Source: Pelagibacter sp052048135
GTDB lineage: Bacteria; Pseudomonadota; Alphaproteobacteria; Pelagibacterales; Pelagibacteraceae
Assembly: GCF_052048135.1 (NCBI RefSeq)
Contig: NZ_JBNAIM010000002.1
Span: forward strand, 558,001 to 622,000
Reading direction: 5' to 3'
DNA length: 64,000 nt
The position numbers and the translations under genes were made by a program. This document shows positions 32,421-41,265 of this stretch, piece by piece (the first letter of the stretch is position 1; every line of letters begins with the position of its first letter). The notes beneath the pieces are model-generated. The model ran no database searches. It saw only the letters and a program-made list of their open reading frames with translations, and was not told the origin of the DNA.

Positions 32421-34202
32421 ATGACAAAAATGACAACAGAAGAAGCTTTTGTAAAAGTTTTACAAATGCATGGAATTGAACACTCTTTTGGAATTATAGG
32501 ATCTGCGTTCATGCCTATATCTGATATTTTCCCTGACGCAGGAATTACTTTCTGGGATGTTGCTCATGAAACAAATGGTGGATTAATTGCTGACGGTTAC
32601 ACAAGAGCTACAGGAAAAATGTCAATGGTTATTGCACAAAATGGACCTGGTATAACAGGTTTAGTTACACCAATTAAAACTGCTTATTGGAATCATACTC
32701 CGTTATTATTAGTAACACCACAAGCTGCAAATAAAACAATGGGACAAGGTGGTTTCCAAGAAGTTGAACAAATGAATTTATTTAAAGATATGGTTTGTTA
32801 CCAAGAAGAAGTTAGAGATCCTTCAAGAATGGCAGAAGTACTAAATAGAGTAATTGAAAAAGCAATTAGAGGTTCAGCACCAGCACAAATTAATGTTCCA
32901 AGAGATTACTGGTGTCAAGTAATTGATATTGATCTTCCTCCAATTGTAAGATTAGAAAGACAAGGTGGAGGCGCTGAAGCAATTTCAAAAGCAGCAGACC
33001 TATTATCGAAAGCAAAATTTCCAGTAATTTTATCTGGAGCGGGAGTTGTAATTGGTGGAGCAATTGAAGAAACAAAAAAACTTGCTGAAAAATTAGACTC
33101 ACCAGTTTGTTCTGGTTATCAACATAACGATAGTTTTCCGGGAAGTCATCCTTTAGCAGTTGGACCTCTAGGGTATAATGGATCAAAAGCAGCTATGGAA
33201 TTAATTTCTAAAGCAGACGTCGTTTTAGCATTAGGAACAAGATTAAATCCTTTTTCAACTCTTCCAGGTTACGGAATTGATTACTGGCCAAAGAAAGCAA
33301 GTATTATTCAAGTAGATATTAACCCAGATAGAATTGGTTTAACTAAAAAAGTTACTGTTGGTATTAGTGGTGATGCAAAATTAGTAGCTAAGCAAATTTT
33401 AGAAAAACTATCTTCTAATGCAGGAGATACTGATAGACAAAAGAGAAAAGATTTGATTCATCAAACTAAATCAGCTTGGTTACAAAAATTATCAAGTTTA
33501 GATCATGAAGATGATGATGAAGGAACAGTTTGGAACAAAGAAGCAAGAGAAAGAGATGCTGATAGAATGTCACCAAGACAAGCTTGGAGAGCAATACAAG
33601 CTGGAATGCCAGATGATGTAATTATCTCAAGTGACATTGGAAATAATTGTGCGATTGGAAATGCGTATCCTACTTTTGAAAAACCAAGAAAATATTTGGC
33701 ACCAGGTTTATTTGGACCTTGTGGCTATGGTTTTCCATCAATCTTAGGTGCAAAAATTGGATGTCCTGATACCCCAGTTATAGGTTTTGCTGGTGATGGA
33801 GCTTTTGGAATAAGCATGAATGAAATGAGCTCTTGTGCAAGAGAAGAGTGGCCTGCAATTACAATGGTAATTTTTAGAAATTACCAATGGGGCGCAGAAA
33901 AAAGAAATACAACACTTTGGTTTGATAATAATTTTGTTGGGACAGAATTAGATCCAGAATTAAGTTATGCAAAAGTTGCTGATGCTTGCGGTTTAAAAGG
34001 AGTAACCGTAAGAACTATGGAAGAAACTACTAGTGCTATCAAACAATCTTGTGAAGATCAAAAGAAAGGCATTACAACTTTTATTGAAGTTATATTAAAC
34101 CAAGAATTAGGTGAACCGTTTAGAAGAGATGCTATGAAGAAACCAGTTAAAGTAGCTGGGATCAACAAAGCAGATATGAAAAAACAACCTTCTTTGGTTT
34201 AG
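32421..34202 (+). CDS. xsc: Sulfoacetaldehyde acetyltransferase Xsc
   Basis: A 593-residue thiamine-diphosphate enzyme. The N-terminal pyrimidine domain (HGIEHSFGIIGSAFMPISDIFP), QNGPGITGLVTPIKTAYWNH, and the ThDP-binding GDGAFGISMNEMSS with downstream FRNYQWGAEKRN are the marks of Xsc. It converts sulfoacetaldehyde and phosphate to acetyl phosphate and sulfite. The dependence on ThDP links it to the thiV thiamine-uptake gene earlier in the window. No pta gene is adjacent. Confidence 0.94.
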   Translation: MTKMTTEEAFVKVLQMHGIEHSFGIIGSAFMPISDIFPDAGITFWDVAHETNGGLIADGYTRATGKMSMVIAQNGPGITGLVTPIKTAYWNHTPLLLVTPQAANKTMGQGGFQEVEQMNLFKDMVCYQEEVRDPSRMAEVLNRVIEKAIRGSAPAQINVPRDYWCQVIDIDLPPIVRLERQGGGAEAISKAADLLSKAKFPVILSGAGVVIGGAIEETKKLAEKLDSPVCSGYQHNDSFPGSHPLAVGPLGYNGSKAAMELISKADVVLALGTRLNPFSTLPGYGIDYWPKKASIIQVDINPDRIGLTKKVTVGISGDAKLVAKQILEKLSSNAGDTDRQKRKDLIHQTKSAWLQKLSSLDHEDDDEGTVWNKEARERDADRMSPRQAWRAIQAGMPDDVIISSDIGNNCAIGNAYPTFEKPRKYLAPGLFGPCGYGFPSILGAKIGCPDTPVIGFAGDGAFGISMNEMSSCAREEWPAITMVIFRNYQWGAEKRNTTLWFDNNFVGTELDPELSYAKVADACGLKGVTVRTMEETTSAIKQSCEDQKKGITTFIEVILNQELGEPFRRDAMKKPVKVAGINKADMKKQPSLV

Positions 34203-34249
34203 TCTCATAAAATCTTTAAAATAGTATTCAATTATCGTAATCTTCCTTT

Positions 34250-35554
34250 ATGGAAGTTGTAAATGATAATACTTGTAGCTGGATTAATGATCTAACTCCG
34301 AGAAGTAATATCCAATCAGTTACGTCAAATTTAGATTGCGAGTGGTTAGTTATAGGTGCAGGTTACACAGGATTATCTGCTGCAAGAAAATTAGGTCAAT
34401 TATATCCAAATCAAAAAATATTATTAGTAGATGCTCAGTTAGCTGGTGAAGGTGCTAGCTCAAGAAACTCAGGCTATCTAGTAGATACAACACTTAATGA
34501 TGGTTTTACCTCCAATAAAGAATTGGATAATTACAAAAAAAAAGCAGACATCTATAAATTGGGAATAGAAGCCGTTAAAAGTTTTATTAAAGAACATCAG
34601 GTAGATTGTGATTGGAACGAATGTGGAAAGTTTTTTGCTTCATCTAAAGAAGAAGATAAAAAAATTCTAGAAAATTTCTCTGACACTTTATCTAAATTAG
34701 GTTTCGAGCATAATTTATTATCAAATAAAGATTTAAAAAAAAGATTAGGAACTAATTTTTATAACATTGCTCTTCACACTAAAGGAGGAATTTTATTACA
34801 TCCAGGTAAATTGGTTAGAGCTATGGTCGATACATTGCCAGAAAATGTAAGCCTTTATGAAAATTCCTCGCTATTAAATTGGAAGAAGCTTAATGATATA
34901 GTCATTTGTAATTTTAAAAATGGATCTATAAAAACCAAAAAGATTATATTTGCTACAAACGGATTTTTAAAATCTCTAGGAATTAAATCTAATTATAATT
35001 TTCCTATTACTTTAACAGCTAGTATGACCAGATCATTAACGGATGAAGAGTTCGAGTCAATTGGCCAACCAAAGGAGTGGGGAGTGTTACCGGTTAGACC
35101 AATGGGGGCCACTATAAGAATGACTAAGGATAGAAGAATTTTAATTAGAAATACTGCAGAAGTTTATAATCCTTACCAAATGTCTAAATCTGAGTTAGAT
35201 AAAAGATCAATAAAACAAAAGATAGGGATTAAAAAAAGATTTCCCCAATTACGAGATGACATCATTCAATCAACATGGTCTGGAATAGTTTCAAGAACCA
35301 GAAATAGTTCTCAAATTTTTGAAAAAATAAATGAAAATATATTTGTTGCAGGCTGTTATAATGGCTCAGGTATTGGAGTTGGTACTTTATTTGGAGAGCA
35401 AATTGCTATTAAAGCAAGCAATGAAAATACAAAGGAGATTGAAACTATTGAAGCAAGAAACAAACCAACATGGTTACCACCTCAACCTTTTTTAAATCTA
35501 GGTGTTAAAGCAAGGCTCATGTATGAAAGATTAAGAGCTAGATCTGAAATTTAA
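34250..35554 (+). CDS. FAD-dependent amine/amino-acid oxidoreductase (DadA/PuuB/TauY-like)
   Basis: A 434-residue DAO-family flavoprotein. The dinucleotide-binding WLVIGAGYTGLSAARKLGQL is near residue 32, followed by AGEGASSRNSGYL, and the C-terminal GCYNGSGIGVGTLFGEQIA motif binds FAD. Gamma-glutamylputrescine oxidase is the usual match for this pattern. As it follows xsc by 47 bases, oxidation of taurine to sulfoacetaldehyde (as by TauXY) is an attractive but unproved role. No small TauX-like subunit is seen. Confidence 0.8.
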   Translation: MEVVNDNTCSWINDLTPRSNIQSVTSNLDCEWLVIGAGYTGLSAARKLGQLYPNQKILLVDAQLAGEGASSRNSGYLVDTTLNDGFTSNKELDNYKKKADIYKLGIEAVKSFIKEHQVDCDWNECGKFFASSKEEDKKILENFSDTLSKLGFEHNLLSNKDLKKRLGTNFYNIALHTKGGILLHPGKLVRAMVDTLPENVSLYENSSLLNWKKLNDIVICNFKNGSIKTKKIIFATNGFLKSLGIKSNYNFPITLTASMTRSLTDEEFESIGQPKEWGVLPVRPMGATIRMTKDRRILIRNTAEVYNPYQMSKSELDKRSIKQKIGIKKRFPQLRDDIIQSTWSGIVSRTRNSSQIFEKINENIFVAGCYNGSGIGVGTLFGEQIAIKASNENTKEIETIEARNKPTWLPPQPFLNLGVKARLMYERLRARSEI

Positions 35555-35557
35555 CCC

Positions 35558-35581
35558 GGGCGTTCTGTTGCCAGGTGTCCC
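35558..35581. other. G+C-rich hairpin between convergent genes
   Basis: GGG (35558-35560) with CCC (35579-35581) and CTG (35565-35567) with CAG (35572-35574) form a two-part hairpin with a TTGC loop and a 4-by-4 internal loop. The 40-base gap between the FAD oxidoreductase and M23 genes is strikingly G+C-rich for this chromosome. No T-tract follows in either direction, so a classical terminator is unlikely. Confidence 0.4.
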
Positions 35582-35594
35582 ACAAGAGCTTAGT

Positions 35595-36398
35595 TTAATT
35601 TATCACCGACATTGGATCAAGTCGAGTTTGAAACCAATTTACTCTAAAATCTAAGTGTGGTCCTGTTGATCTACCAGTTGATCCAACTGTTCCAATGATA
35701 TCCCCTTGATTAATTTTATCACCCACAGAAACCATTACAGTTTCAAGATGAGAATATATAGTAGATATACCATGACCGTGATCCATAATAATTGTACCAC
35801 CTGTATAATAAAGATCATCTTCTGCCATTGTTACAACACCTGAACCGGAAGACTTGATCAGAGTTCCTTGTTTAGCTGCAATATCAATCCCGTAATGAGG
35901 CCATTTAGGTTTACCATTTAAAATTCTTTGGCTTCCATAAACACCACTAATTATTCCTTCTACTGGCATAATGAATTGATTTTTGAAAAAAGGTAAGTCA
36001 GAATTAATTGCTCTTGCTTCTCCAATTTTATTATTTTCTTCTTTAATTCTTTTATAAACAGATTCAGGTGGAGTAACTTTACTCTCTTCTAAGCCATCAA
36101 TTCTTTGAATATTATATTTCCTTTTTAAAACTTGCTTAGTTATTATCTCTTTTTTACCGTTAATAATTTTAGTGACACTGATATCAAATTTTCTATCTCG
36201 GTCTATTCCAAATACAAAATAGCCATCTTTTGAAACTTTAACTTCTTTTTTACCTATTATGATTTTTGCAGCTGGATCAGTAATTCCAATAATATAATGA
36301 CCTTGTAAAAATTTACCTTTAAATTCAATTGCATTTAATTGTGTTGTAGTAAAAAAGATTATTAAGAAAAATAACCTAGATATTATTTTGCAGTCCAT
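35595..36398 (-). CDS. Secreted M23 family (LytM) peptidase
   Basis: A 267-residue exported zinc peptidase. A signal peptide (about residues 1-23, ending TTTQLNA) is followed by an N-terminal beta-rich region and a C-terminal LytM domain. The zinc-binding HYGIDIAA and the HLDFRVNW motifs are intact, as is HGHGISTIYSHL. It probably trims peptidoglycan in the periplasm. It overlaps the upstream SDR gene by 16 bases and ends 41 bases from the opposite gene at a G+C-rich hairpin. Confidence 0.9.
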   Translation of the reverse strand: MDCKIISRLFFLIIFFTTTQLNAIEFKGKFLQGHYIIGITDPAAKIIIGKKEVKVSKDGYFVFGIDRDRKFDISVTKIINGKKEIITKQVLKRKYNIQRIDGLEESKVTPPESVYKRIKEENNKIGEARAINSDLPFFKNQFIMPVEGIISGVYGSQRILNGKPKWPHYGIDIAAKQGTLIKSSGSGVVTMAEDDLYYTGGTIIMDHGHGISTIYSHLETVMVSVGDKINQGDIIGTVGSTGRSTGPHLDFRVNWFQTRLDPMSVIN

Positions 36399-37150
36399 CC
36401 GCCATCGACCAGTAATGAAGTTCCCGTAATCATTGAGGCCGCATCTGAAGCTAAAAAAACAACAGCTGATGCTACTTCGGATAATTCAGCAAATCTTCCT
36501 AAAGGAATATTATTTAGTGTTTCTGTTTTGAATTTTTTATTTTTTAAAAACTTTTTAGTCATTGGGGTAACCACAAAAGTAGGACACACAGTATTAACTC
36601 TAATATTATATTTTGCTAAATCTAGAGACATACCCTTCGTTAATCCTTCCAATCCCCATTTGGTCATATTGTAAACACTTCTGATGGGTCCACCCACATG
36701 TCCCATTTGTGAGGACATATTAACAATAGCACCACCAACTTTTTTTCGATTTTTTGATTTAATCATTTTAAGAGCACATAATTGTGCAAGATTGAATGTC
36801 GCTATTGTGTTTATCTTAACTAAGTATTCCATATTTTTTGTTTTAACTTTTGTAAAATGTTCTGGAATGTTATTTCCAGCGTTATTAACCAATATATCTA
36901 TCTTAGGTTGTTTATTGATTATTTCTTTTATTTCATTGTAATTCGTGATGTCACAGACATAAGATTTACATTTTGCTTTATGTTTCTTTATTTTTTTTGA
37001 AACTTCATTCAAATCTTTTTGAGTTCTACTAATAATTATTAAATTAGCACCAGCTTCAGCAAGAGCAATTGCACAAGCTCTTCCAAGTCCTTTACCAGCT
37101 CCAGTTACTACAGCTGTTTTATTTTTAAGGTTATAATTTTTTAAATACAT
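36383..37150 (-). CDS. Short-chain dehydrogenase/reductase
   Basis: A 255-residue classical SDR. The cofactor loop TGAGKGLGRA lies near residue 17, NNAG near residue 90, and the catalytic Ser-Tyr-Lys in SSQMG and YNMTK. It ends with LVDGGWTAK, a common FabG/gluconate-5-dehydrogenase C-terminus. The substrate is unknown. It starts on the last base of the TerC-family gene's stop, so the two genes are translated together. Confidence 0.9.
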   Translation of the reverse strand: MYLKNYNLKNKTAVVTGAGKGLGRACAIALAEAGANLIIISRTQKDLNEVSKKIKKHKAKCKSYVCDITNYNEIKEIINKQPKIDILVNNAGNNIPEHFTKVKTKNMEYLVKINTIATFNLAQLCALKMIKSKNRKKVGGAIVNMSSQMGHVGGPIRSVYNMTKWGLEGLTKGMSLDLAKYNIRVNTVCPTFVVTPMTKKFLKNKKFKTETLNNIPLGRFAELSEVASAVVFLASDAASMITGTSLLVDGGWTAK

Positions 37151-37743
37151 TATAAAAATAATATTTGAATATCCGTGTAAATCAATTCAATAGCAACAAT
37201 TAATATTGCTAATAAACCAGCCCAAGCAATCCATTTATATTTTTTAATCCAATTTGAAATTAATGTTGCAGCAAAAGCCATTAATGCAATTGATAAAACT
37301 AAACCAAATACTAACAATCCATAATGGTCACCTGCTGCACCCGCAACTCCTAAAACGTTATCTAAACTCATTGTAAAGTCGGCCAATAAAATAGTCCAAA
37401 TAGCTTTTAGAAAACTTGAGTTATCAACTTTTACATCTTCCTCATGATCAGAACCTTTAATTACGTCAGTGTAAAGTTTGTAGACAATATAAAGTAAAAG
37501 AACTCCGCCAAGAAGCCTTAAGCCAGTTATTTGCAACAAATATGCTGTAAGCAAAGTTAAGATAATTCTTAAAATAACTGCTCCACCAATACCAAAAAAA
37601 ATAATTTTTTTTCTTTGTTCTAATGGAAATTTTGATGCAACCATTCCAATTATAATTGCATTGTCTCCAGCCAAAACTAAATCAATTAAAATGATTTGAG
37701 TTAATATTGTTAGTTGTTCTGGAGTAAATAATTCGGCAAACAT
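37150..37743 (-). CDS. TerC family integral membrane protein
   Basis: A 197-residue membrane protein with about six to seven helices. The TerC signature LIDLVLAGDNAIIIGM is in helix 1, and a second acidic motif LLADFTMSLDNVLGVAGAAG follows later. Relatives (Alx, MeeF/YceF, TerC) export manganese or help load metal into secreted proteins. It is in a minus-strand chain with the GMC gene upstream and the SDR gene downstream, overlapping each by one base. Confidence 0.88.
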   Translation of the reverse strand: MFAELFTPEQLTILTQIILIDLVLAGDNAIIIGMVASKFPLEQRKKIIFFGIGGAVILRIILTLLTAYLLQITGLRLLGGVLLLYIVYKLYTDVIKGSDHEEDVKVDNSSFLKAIWTILLADFTMSLDNVLGVAGAAGDHYGLLVFGLVLSIALMAFAATLISNWIKKYKWIAWAGLLAILIVAIELIYTDIQILFL

Positions 37744-39353
37744 TAACTTCCTAGTATCATATCAGCACCTTTTTCTGCAATCATTATTGTGGGTGCATTA
37801 GTATTTCCCGAAGTAATGTTTGGCATAATTGAAGCATCTATTACTCTTAAGTTTTGAATACCTTTAACTTTAAGTTTTTCATCAACAACCGCCATATCAT
37901 CCTGTCCCATTTTACAGGTACCAACAGGATGGAAAATCGTTTGAGTAAAATCTGAACCAGCTTTAACTAATTCTTCATCATCAGTTATATGAACTCCAGG
38001 TCTATATTCTTCTGGTTCATATTGTTTGAATGTTTTAGTTTCTAGCATTATTTTTCTGACAATTTTTAATCCTTGAGCCGCAACCTTTCTGTCATCATCA
38101 GTAGATAAATAGTTCATTTTAATTTTAGGATAAATTCTACTATCATTACTTACTATATTTATTTCACCTCTACTTGTAGGTCTAACATTTGCAACAGTTG
38201 GAGTAATTCCTTCAAAGTCATGCATCGGAGTAACACCTAATATGTCTGTACTAACAGGAGATACATGAAATTGTAAATTAGGAGTAGCTCTTGATGGATC
38301 ACTTTTAACAAACCCGCAAACTTGACTAGCTCCCATGGTTACAGGCCCACTTTGATTAACCAAATATTCAAGTCCCATTAAAAATCTTCCAAATAAACTT
38401 TCAACTTTTCTATTTAGAGATTTTAAATTTTTGACTTTATATACTGGCCTAAACATTAAGTGATCTTGTAAATTTTTACCTACACCATTTGACTCGTGAA
38501 CAACCTCTATACCTAAGTTTTTAAGTTTGTTAGCTTCACCAATTCCAGATACTTGCAAAATATGAGGAGATCCGATTGATCCTGCTGATAAAATTACTTC
38601 TTTATTGGCATTCACAGTATTAATTTTTTCTCCAGTATAATAATTAACACCTATAGCTTTTTTACCTTCAAAATTTATTTTTTGAACATGTGCGTTAGTT
38701 ACAATTTTTAAATTAGATCTTTTTTTTACAGGATTTAAATATCCTTTAGCAGCACTACATCTAAGTTTTAATCCTGCTTTATTAAAACTTGTAGTGAATT
38801 GAAAAAAACCTACACCAAAGTTATCTCCAGTATTAAAATCATTAGTTTTAGGTATTCCATATTCTTCAGCTGCGTTTTGAAACTCATCAAGTAGTTTTAA
38901 ATTTATTTTTTTATTTGCTACAGTAATTGGACCACTATCATTATGAAATTCGCTTTTTCCTAATTCATTATTCTCTGATTTAAGAAAATAGGGTAAAACA
39001 TTTTCCCAGTCCCAACCTGTATTACCTAGTTGTCTCCAAACATTATAATCTTCTTTTTGACCTCTAATCCATAAAAGTCCATTAATCGAAGAGCTTCCAC
39101 CTAAAGTTTTTCCTCTAGGATATCTAATCGATCTATTATTCATTGTTTCGTCAGGCTCAGTTTTAAAACACCAATCAACTTTTGGATTATGCATAGTTTT
39201 AAAGTAACCAACTGGAATATGTATCCATGGATAATTATCTTTACCGCCAGCTTCGATTAACAAAACTTTATTTGATGGATTTGCAGAAAGTCTATTTGCA
39301 AGAACACAGCCAGCAGAACCTGCTCCTAAAATAATGTAATCAAAATTTTCCAT
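37743..39353 (-). CDS. GMC family oxidoreductase (choline/alcohol dehydrogenase-like)
   Basis: A 536-residue FAD enzyme of the glucose-methanol-choline family. The N-terminal FAD motif ILGAGSAGCVLANRLS is at residue 7, GGSSSINGLLWIRG is the first GMC signature, GSIGSPHILQVSGIG the second, and the catalytic His is near the C-terminus in HPVGTCKMG. It oxidises an alcohol; choline is possible but an aliphatic alcohol or polyol is equally likely. It is divergent from the TRAP genes and shares their control region. Confidence 0.88.
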   Translation of the reverse strand: MENFDYIILGAGSAGCVLANRLSANPSNKVLLIEAGGKDNYPWIHIPVGYFKTMHNPKVDWCFKTEPDETMNNRSIRYPRGKTLGGSSSINGLLWIRGQKEDYNVWRQLGNTGWDWENVLPYFLKSENNELGKSEFHNDSGPITVANKKINLKLLDEFQNAAEEYGIPKTNDFNTGDNFGVGFFQFTTSFNKAGLKLRCSAAKGYLNPVKKRSNLKIVTNAHVQKINFEGKKAIGVNYYTGEKINTVNANKEVILSAGSIGSPHILQVSGIGEANKLKNLGIEVVHESNGVGKNLQDHLMFRPVYKVKNLKSLNRKVESLFGRFLMGLEYLVNQSGPVTMGASQVCGFVKSDPSRATPNLQFHVSPVSTDILGVTPMHDFEGITPTVANVRPTSRGEINIVSNDSRIYPKIKMNYLSTDDDRKVAAQGLKIVRKIMLETKTFKQYEPEEYRPGVHITDDEELVKAGSDFTQTIFHPVGTCKMGQDDMAVVDEKLKVKGIQNLRVIDASIMPNITSGNTNAPTIMIAEKGADMILGS

Positions 39354-39413
39354 TAATAGTTGAATCTTTTTTTAGTTTAAGTATTTTATTGTTTTTACAC
39401 TCATATTTATCAA

Positions 39414-39429
39414 TTGTCACTTGTGTCAA
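39414..39429. promoter_or_regulatory. Dyad-symmetric operator candidate between GMC gene and dctP
   Basis: TTGTCACTTGTGTCAA has the symmetric pattern TTG-n-CAC-nn-GTG-n-CAA: 12 of its 16 positions pair across the centre. It lies 57 bases before the dctP start and 60 bases before the GMC start, so one regulator could control both directions. The shape suits a GntR- or LacI-type repressor, but no regulator gene is nearby. Confidence 0.5.
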
Positions 39430-39485
39430 CATTGTTTTTCTGATTGTATGCATCAAGTTAAATTTAACTAACAAGAGGAAATATA

Positions 39486-40580
39486 ATGAAAAAAATCATT
39501 TCAATGTTATTTGCAACTGTTTTGGTGCTTGGATTTACTTCTAGTGCTAACGCTGCAAAAACACTTAAATGTCAAACAGTTCTTAACACGAAGGCTGATG
39601 AAGTTAAAATGTTAAAGGACTTTACTGACACAGTAACAGAATTAACATCTGGTTCGTTAAAATTTGAAATTTTACCTGCAGGTGCTGTTGTAGGAGTTAA
39701 AGAAACTCTTGATGCTGTTGACAAAGGTTTGATCGATTGTGGTTTCGCATGGACTCACTATTGGTCAGGGGATCACCCTGCTGCTATGTTATTTGGTTCG
39801 CCAGTAGCTGGTGGTGGAGTTGGTATTGACAACTTAGCATTCTTATCATGGTTCCAATATGGTGGTGGTAAAGAATTATATGACCAACTTTGGAAAGAAA
39901 TGGGAAGAGATATCAAAGGATTTATGCTTCAACCAGTTGGTCCAGAAGCTTTAGGTTGGTTTCCAAAACCAATTAAAGATATGGCTGACTTTAGAAAATA
40001 TAAATTCAGAACTCCTCCAGGAATTCCAGGACAAACTTATAAAGACATTGGTATAGCGTCTGTTGCAATGGGTGGTGGAGATATTCTACCAGCTCTTGAA
40101 GCAGGAACTATCGATGCTGCTGAATGGTGTTGTCCAAAACCAGACTTAACATTTGGTTTCCAAAAAGTATTAAAGCACTACTATCTACAAGGTTTACACC
40201 AAGTAGTGGTAAATGCTGACTTTTATATTACTGGAAAAACTTATAAAGCTATGACTGCTCATGAGAAGAAGTCTCTTGAAGTTGCTGCTAATGCTTCATT
40301 AGCTAAATCTTTAAGTTACAGAATCTATGAAAATGGAAAAGCTTTACAAGAGCTAACTACTAAACATGGAGTTAAATTAGAAGATACTCCTTCTGACTAC
40401 TTCACAGAATATATGGCTGCTGCAAAAGCTACATTGAATAAAAATGCTGAACAAAACAAGTTCTTCAAAAAAGTATATGATTCAATGAAAGAATTTGCTG
40501 ATGTTGCTGTTCCTTTCTGGAGTGGTGCTCAAATGTCAAATGCGAAGCTAGGAATGGCTCACGCTGCAACATTAAAGTAA
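39486..40580 (+). CDS. dctP: TRAP transporter solute-binding protein (DctP family)
   Basis: A 364-residue periplasmic protein. A signal peptide (about residues 1-23, ending SSANA) is followed by a DctP fold with FEILPAGAVVGVKETLDAVDKGLIDCG and the anchor arginine in KYKFRTPPG near residue 174, which normally salt-bridges a carboxylate. EWCCPKPD near the binding site resembles the alpha-keto-acid/TakP branch. Substrate is unknown: keto acids, hydroxy acids or a sulfonate are all reasonable. A strong hairpin follows it, which would raise its level above that of the membrane subunits. Confidence 0.93.
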   Translation: MKKIISMLFATVLVLGFTSSANAAKTLKCQTVLNTKADEVKMLKDFTDTVTELTSGSLKFEILPAGAVVGVKETLDAVDKGLIDCGFAWTHYWSGDHPAAMLFGSPVAGGGVGIDNLAFLSWFQYGGGKELYDQLWKEMGRDIKGFMLQPVGPEALGWFPKPIKDMADFRKYKFRTPPGIPGQTYKDIGIASVAMGGGDILPALEAGTIDAAEWCCPKPDLTFGFQKVLKHYYLQGLHQVVVNADFYITGKTYKAMTAHEKKSLEVAANASLAKSLSYRIYENGKALQELTTKHGVKLEDTPSDYFTEYMAAAKATLNKNAEQNKFFKKVYDSMKEFADVAVPFWSGAQMSNAKLGMAHAATLK

Positions 40581-40602
40581 TCAGTAATTAATCTTGATTT
40601 TA

Positions 40603-40638
40603 TTAGAGCGGACTTTTACAGTCCGCTCTAATTTTTTT
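40603..40638 (+). terminator. Intrinsic (partial) terminator between dctP and dctQ
   Basis: TTAGAGCGGAC (40603-40613) and GTCCGCTCTAA (40621-40631) form a perfect 11-base stem with a 7-base loop, followed by seven T residues. It sits between the binding-protein gene and the membrane genes and may give a shorter dctP-only mRNA while allowing some read-through. Confidence 0.92.
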
Positions 40639-40650
40639 AACTAGAATTTT

Positions 40651-41265
40651 ATGGCAGACGAACCAGGTAAACTTGATATATCAGATGAAATGATTGCCGA
40701 AAGGCGAGGTGGTTCGGGAAAAATGCCTGAAGACATGCCATCATGGATGGCCAAATCTATCATCAATATTGATAAGTTTAGTAAATGGATTGGCAATATT
40801 GTTTGCTGGATATTGATGCCATTAATTTTTGCAATGACTTATGAAGTTCTTGCAAGAAAACTTTTTTTAGCTCCAACCATTTGGGCTTATGATATTAGTC
40901 GTTTTTTATACGGTGCATTGTTTATGTTAGGAGCAGGCTATGCTCTTTCAAGAGGAGTACATATTAGAGCAGATTTTTTATACAGAAATTTTAAAATTAA
41001 AAACCAAGGTCTCATAGATTTTTGGTTATACCTTTTATTTTACTTCCCCGGATTAATTGTTTTTCTTTATATGACAATTGGTTTTGTAGGTGAGTCCATA
41101 CAAAGAGGTGAAAGAGGAATGGATACTACTTGGATGCCATATATGTGGCCAATTAAAACTTGTTTATTAATTGGTATTATATTTTTGCTTATTCAAGGTG
41201 TTTCTGAATTATTTAAAAGTTATTGGGCTGCAAAAAAAGGTGAGTGGCCAGGAGAAGATAAATGA
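40651..41265 (+). CDS. dctQ: TRAP transporter small permease (DctQ)
   Basis: A 204-residue protein with four hydrophobic helices. A cytoplasmic N-terminal extension of about 45 residues is longer than in many DctQ proteins. The MTYEVLARKLFLAPTIWAYDISRFLYGALFMLGAGYALSRG region is the family core (E, W, GAGYAL). It bridges the binding protein and the large permease. It overlaps dctM by 4 bases. Confidence 0.92.
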   Translation: MADEPGKLDISDEMIAERRGGSGKMPEDMPSWMAKSIINIDKFSKWIGNIVCWILMPLIFAMTYEVLARKLFLAPTIWAYDISRFLYGALFMLGAGYALSRGVHIRADFLYRNFKIKNQGLIDFWLYLLFYFPGLIVFLYMTIGFVGESIQRGERGMDTTWMPYMWPIKTCLLIGIIFLLIQGVSELFKSYWAAKKGEWPGEDK

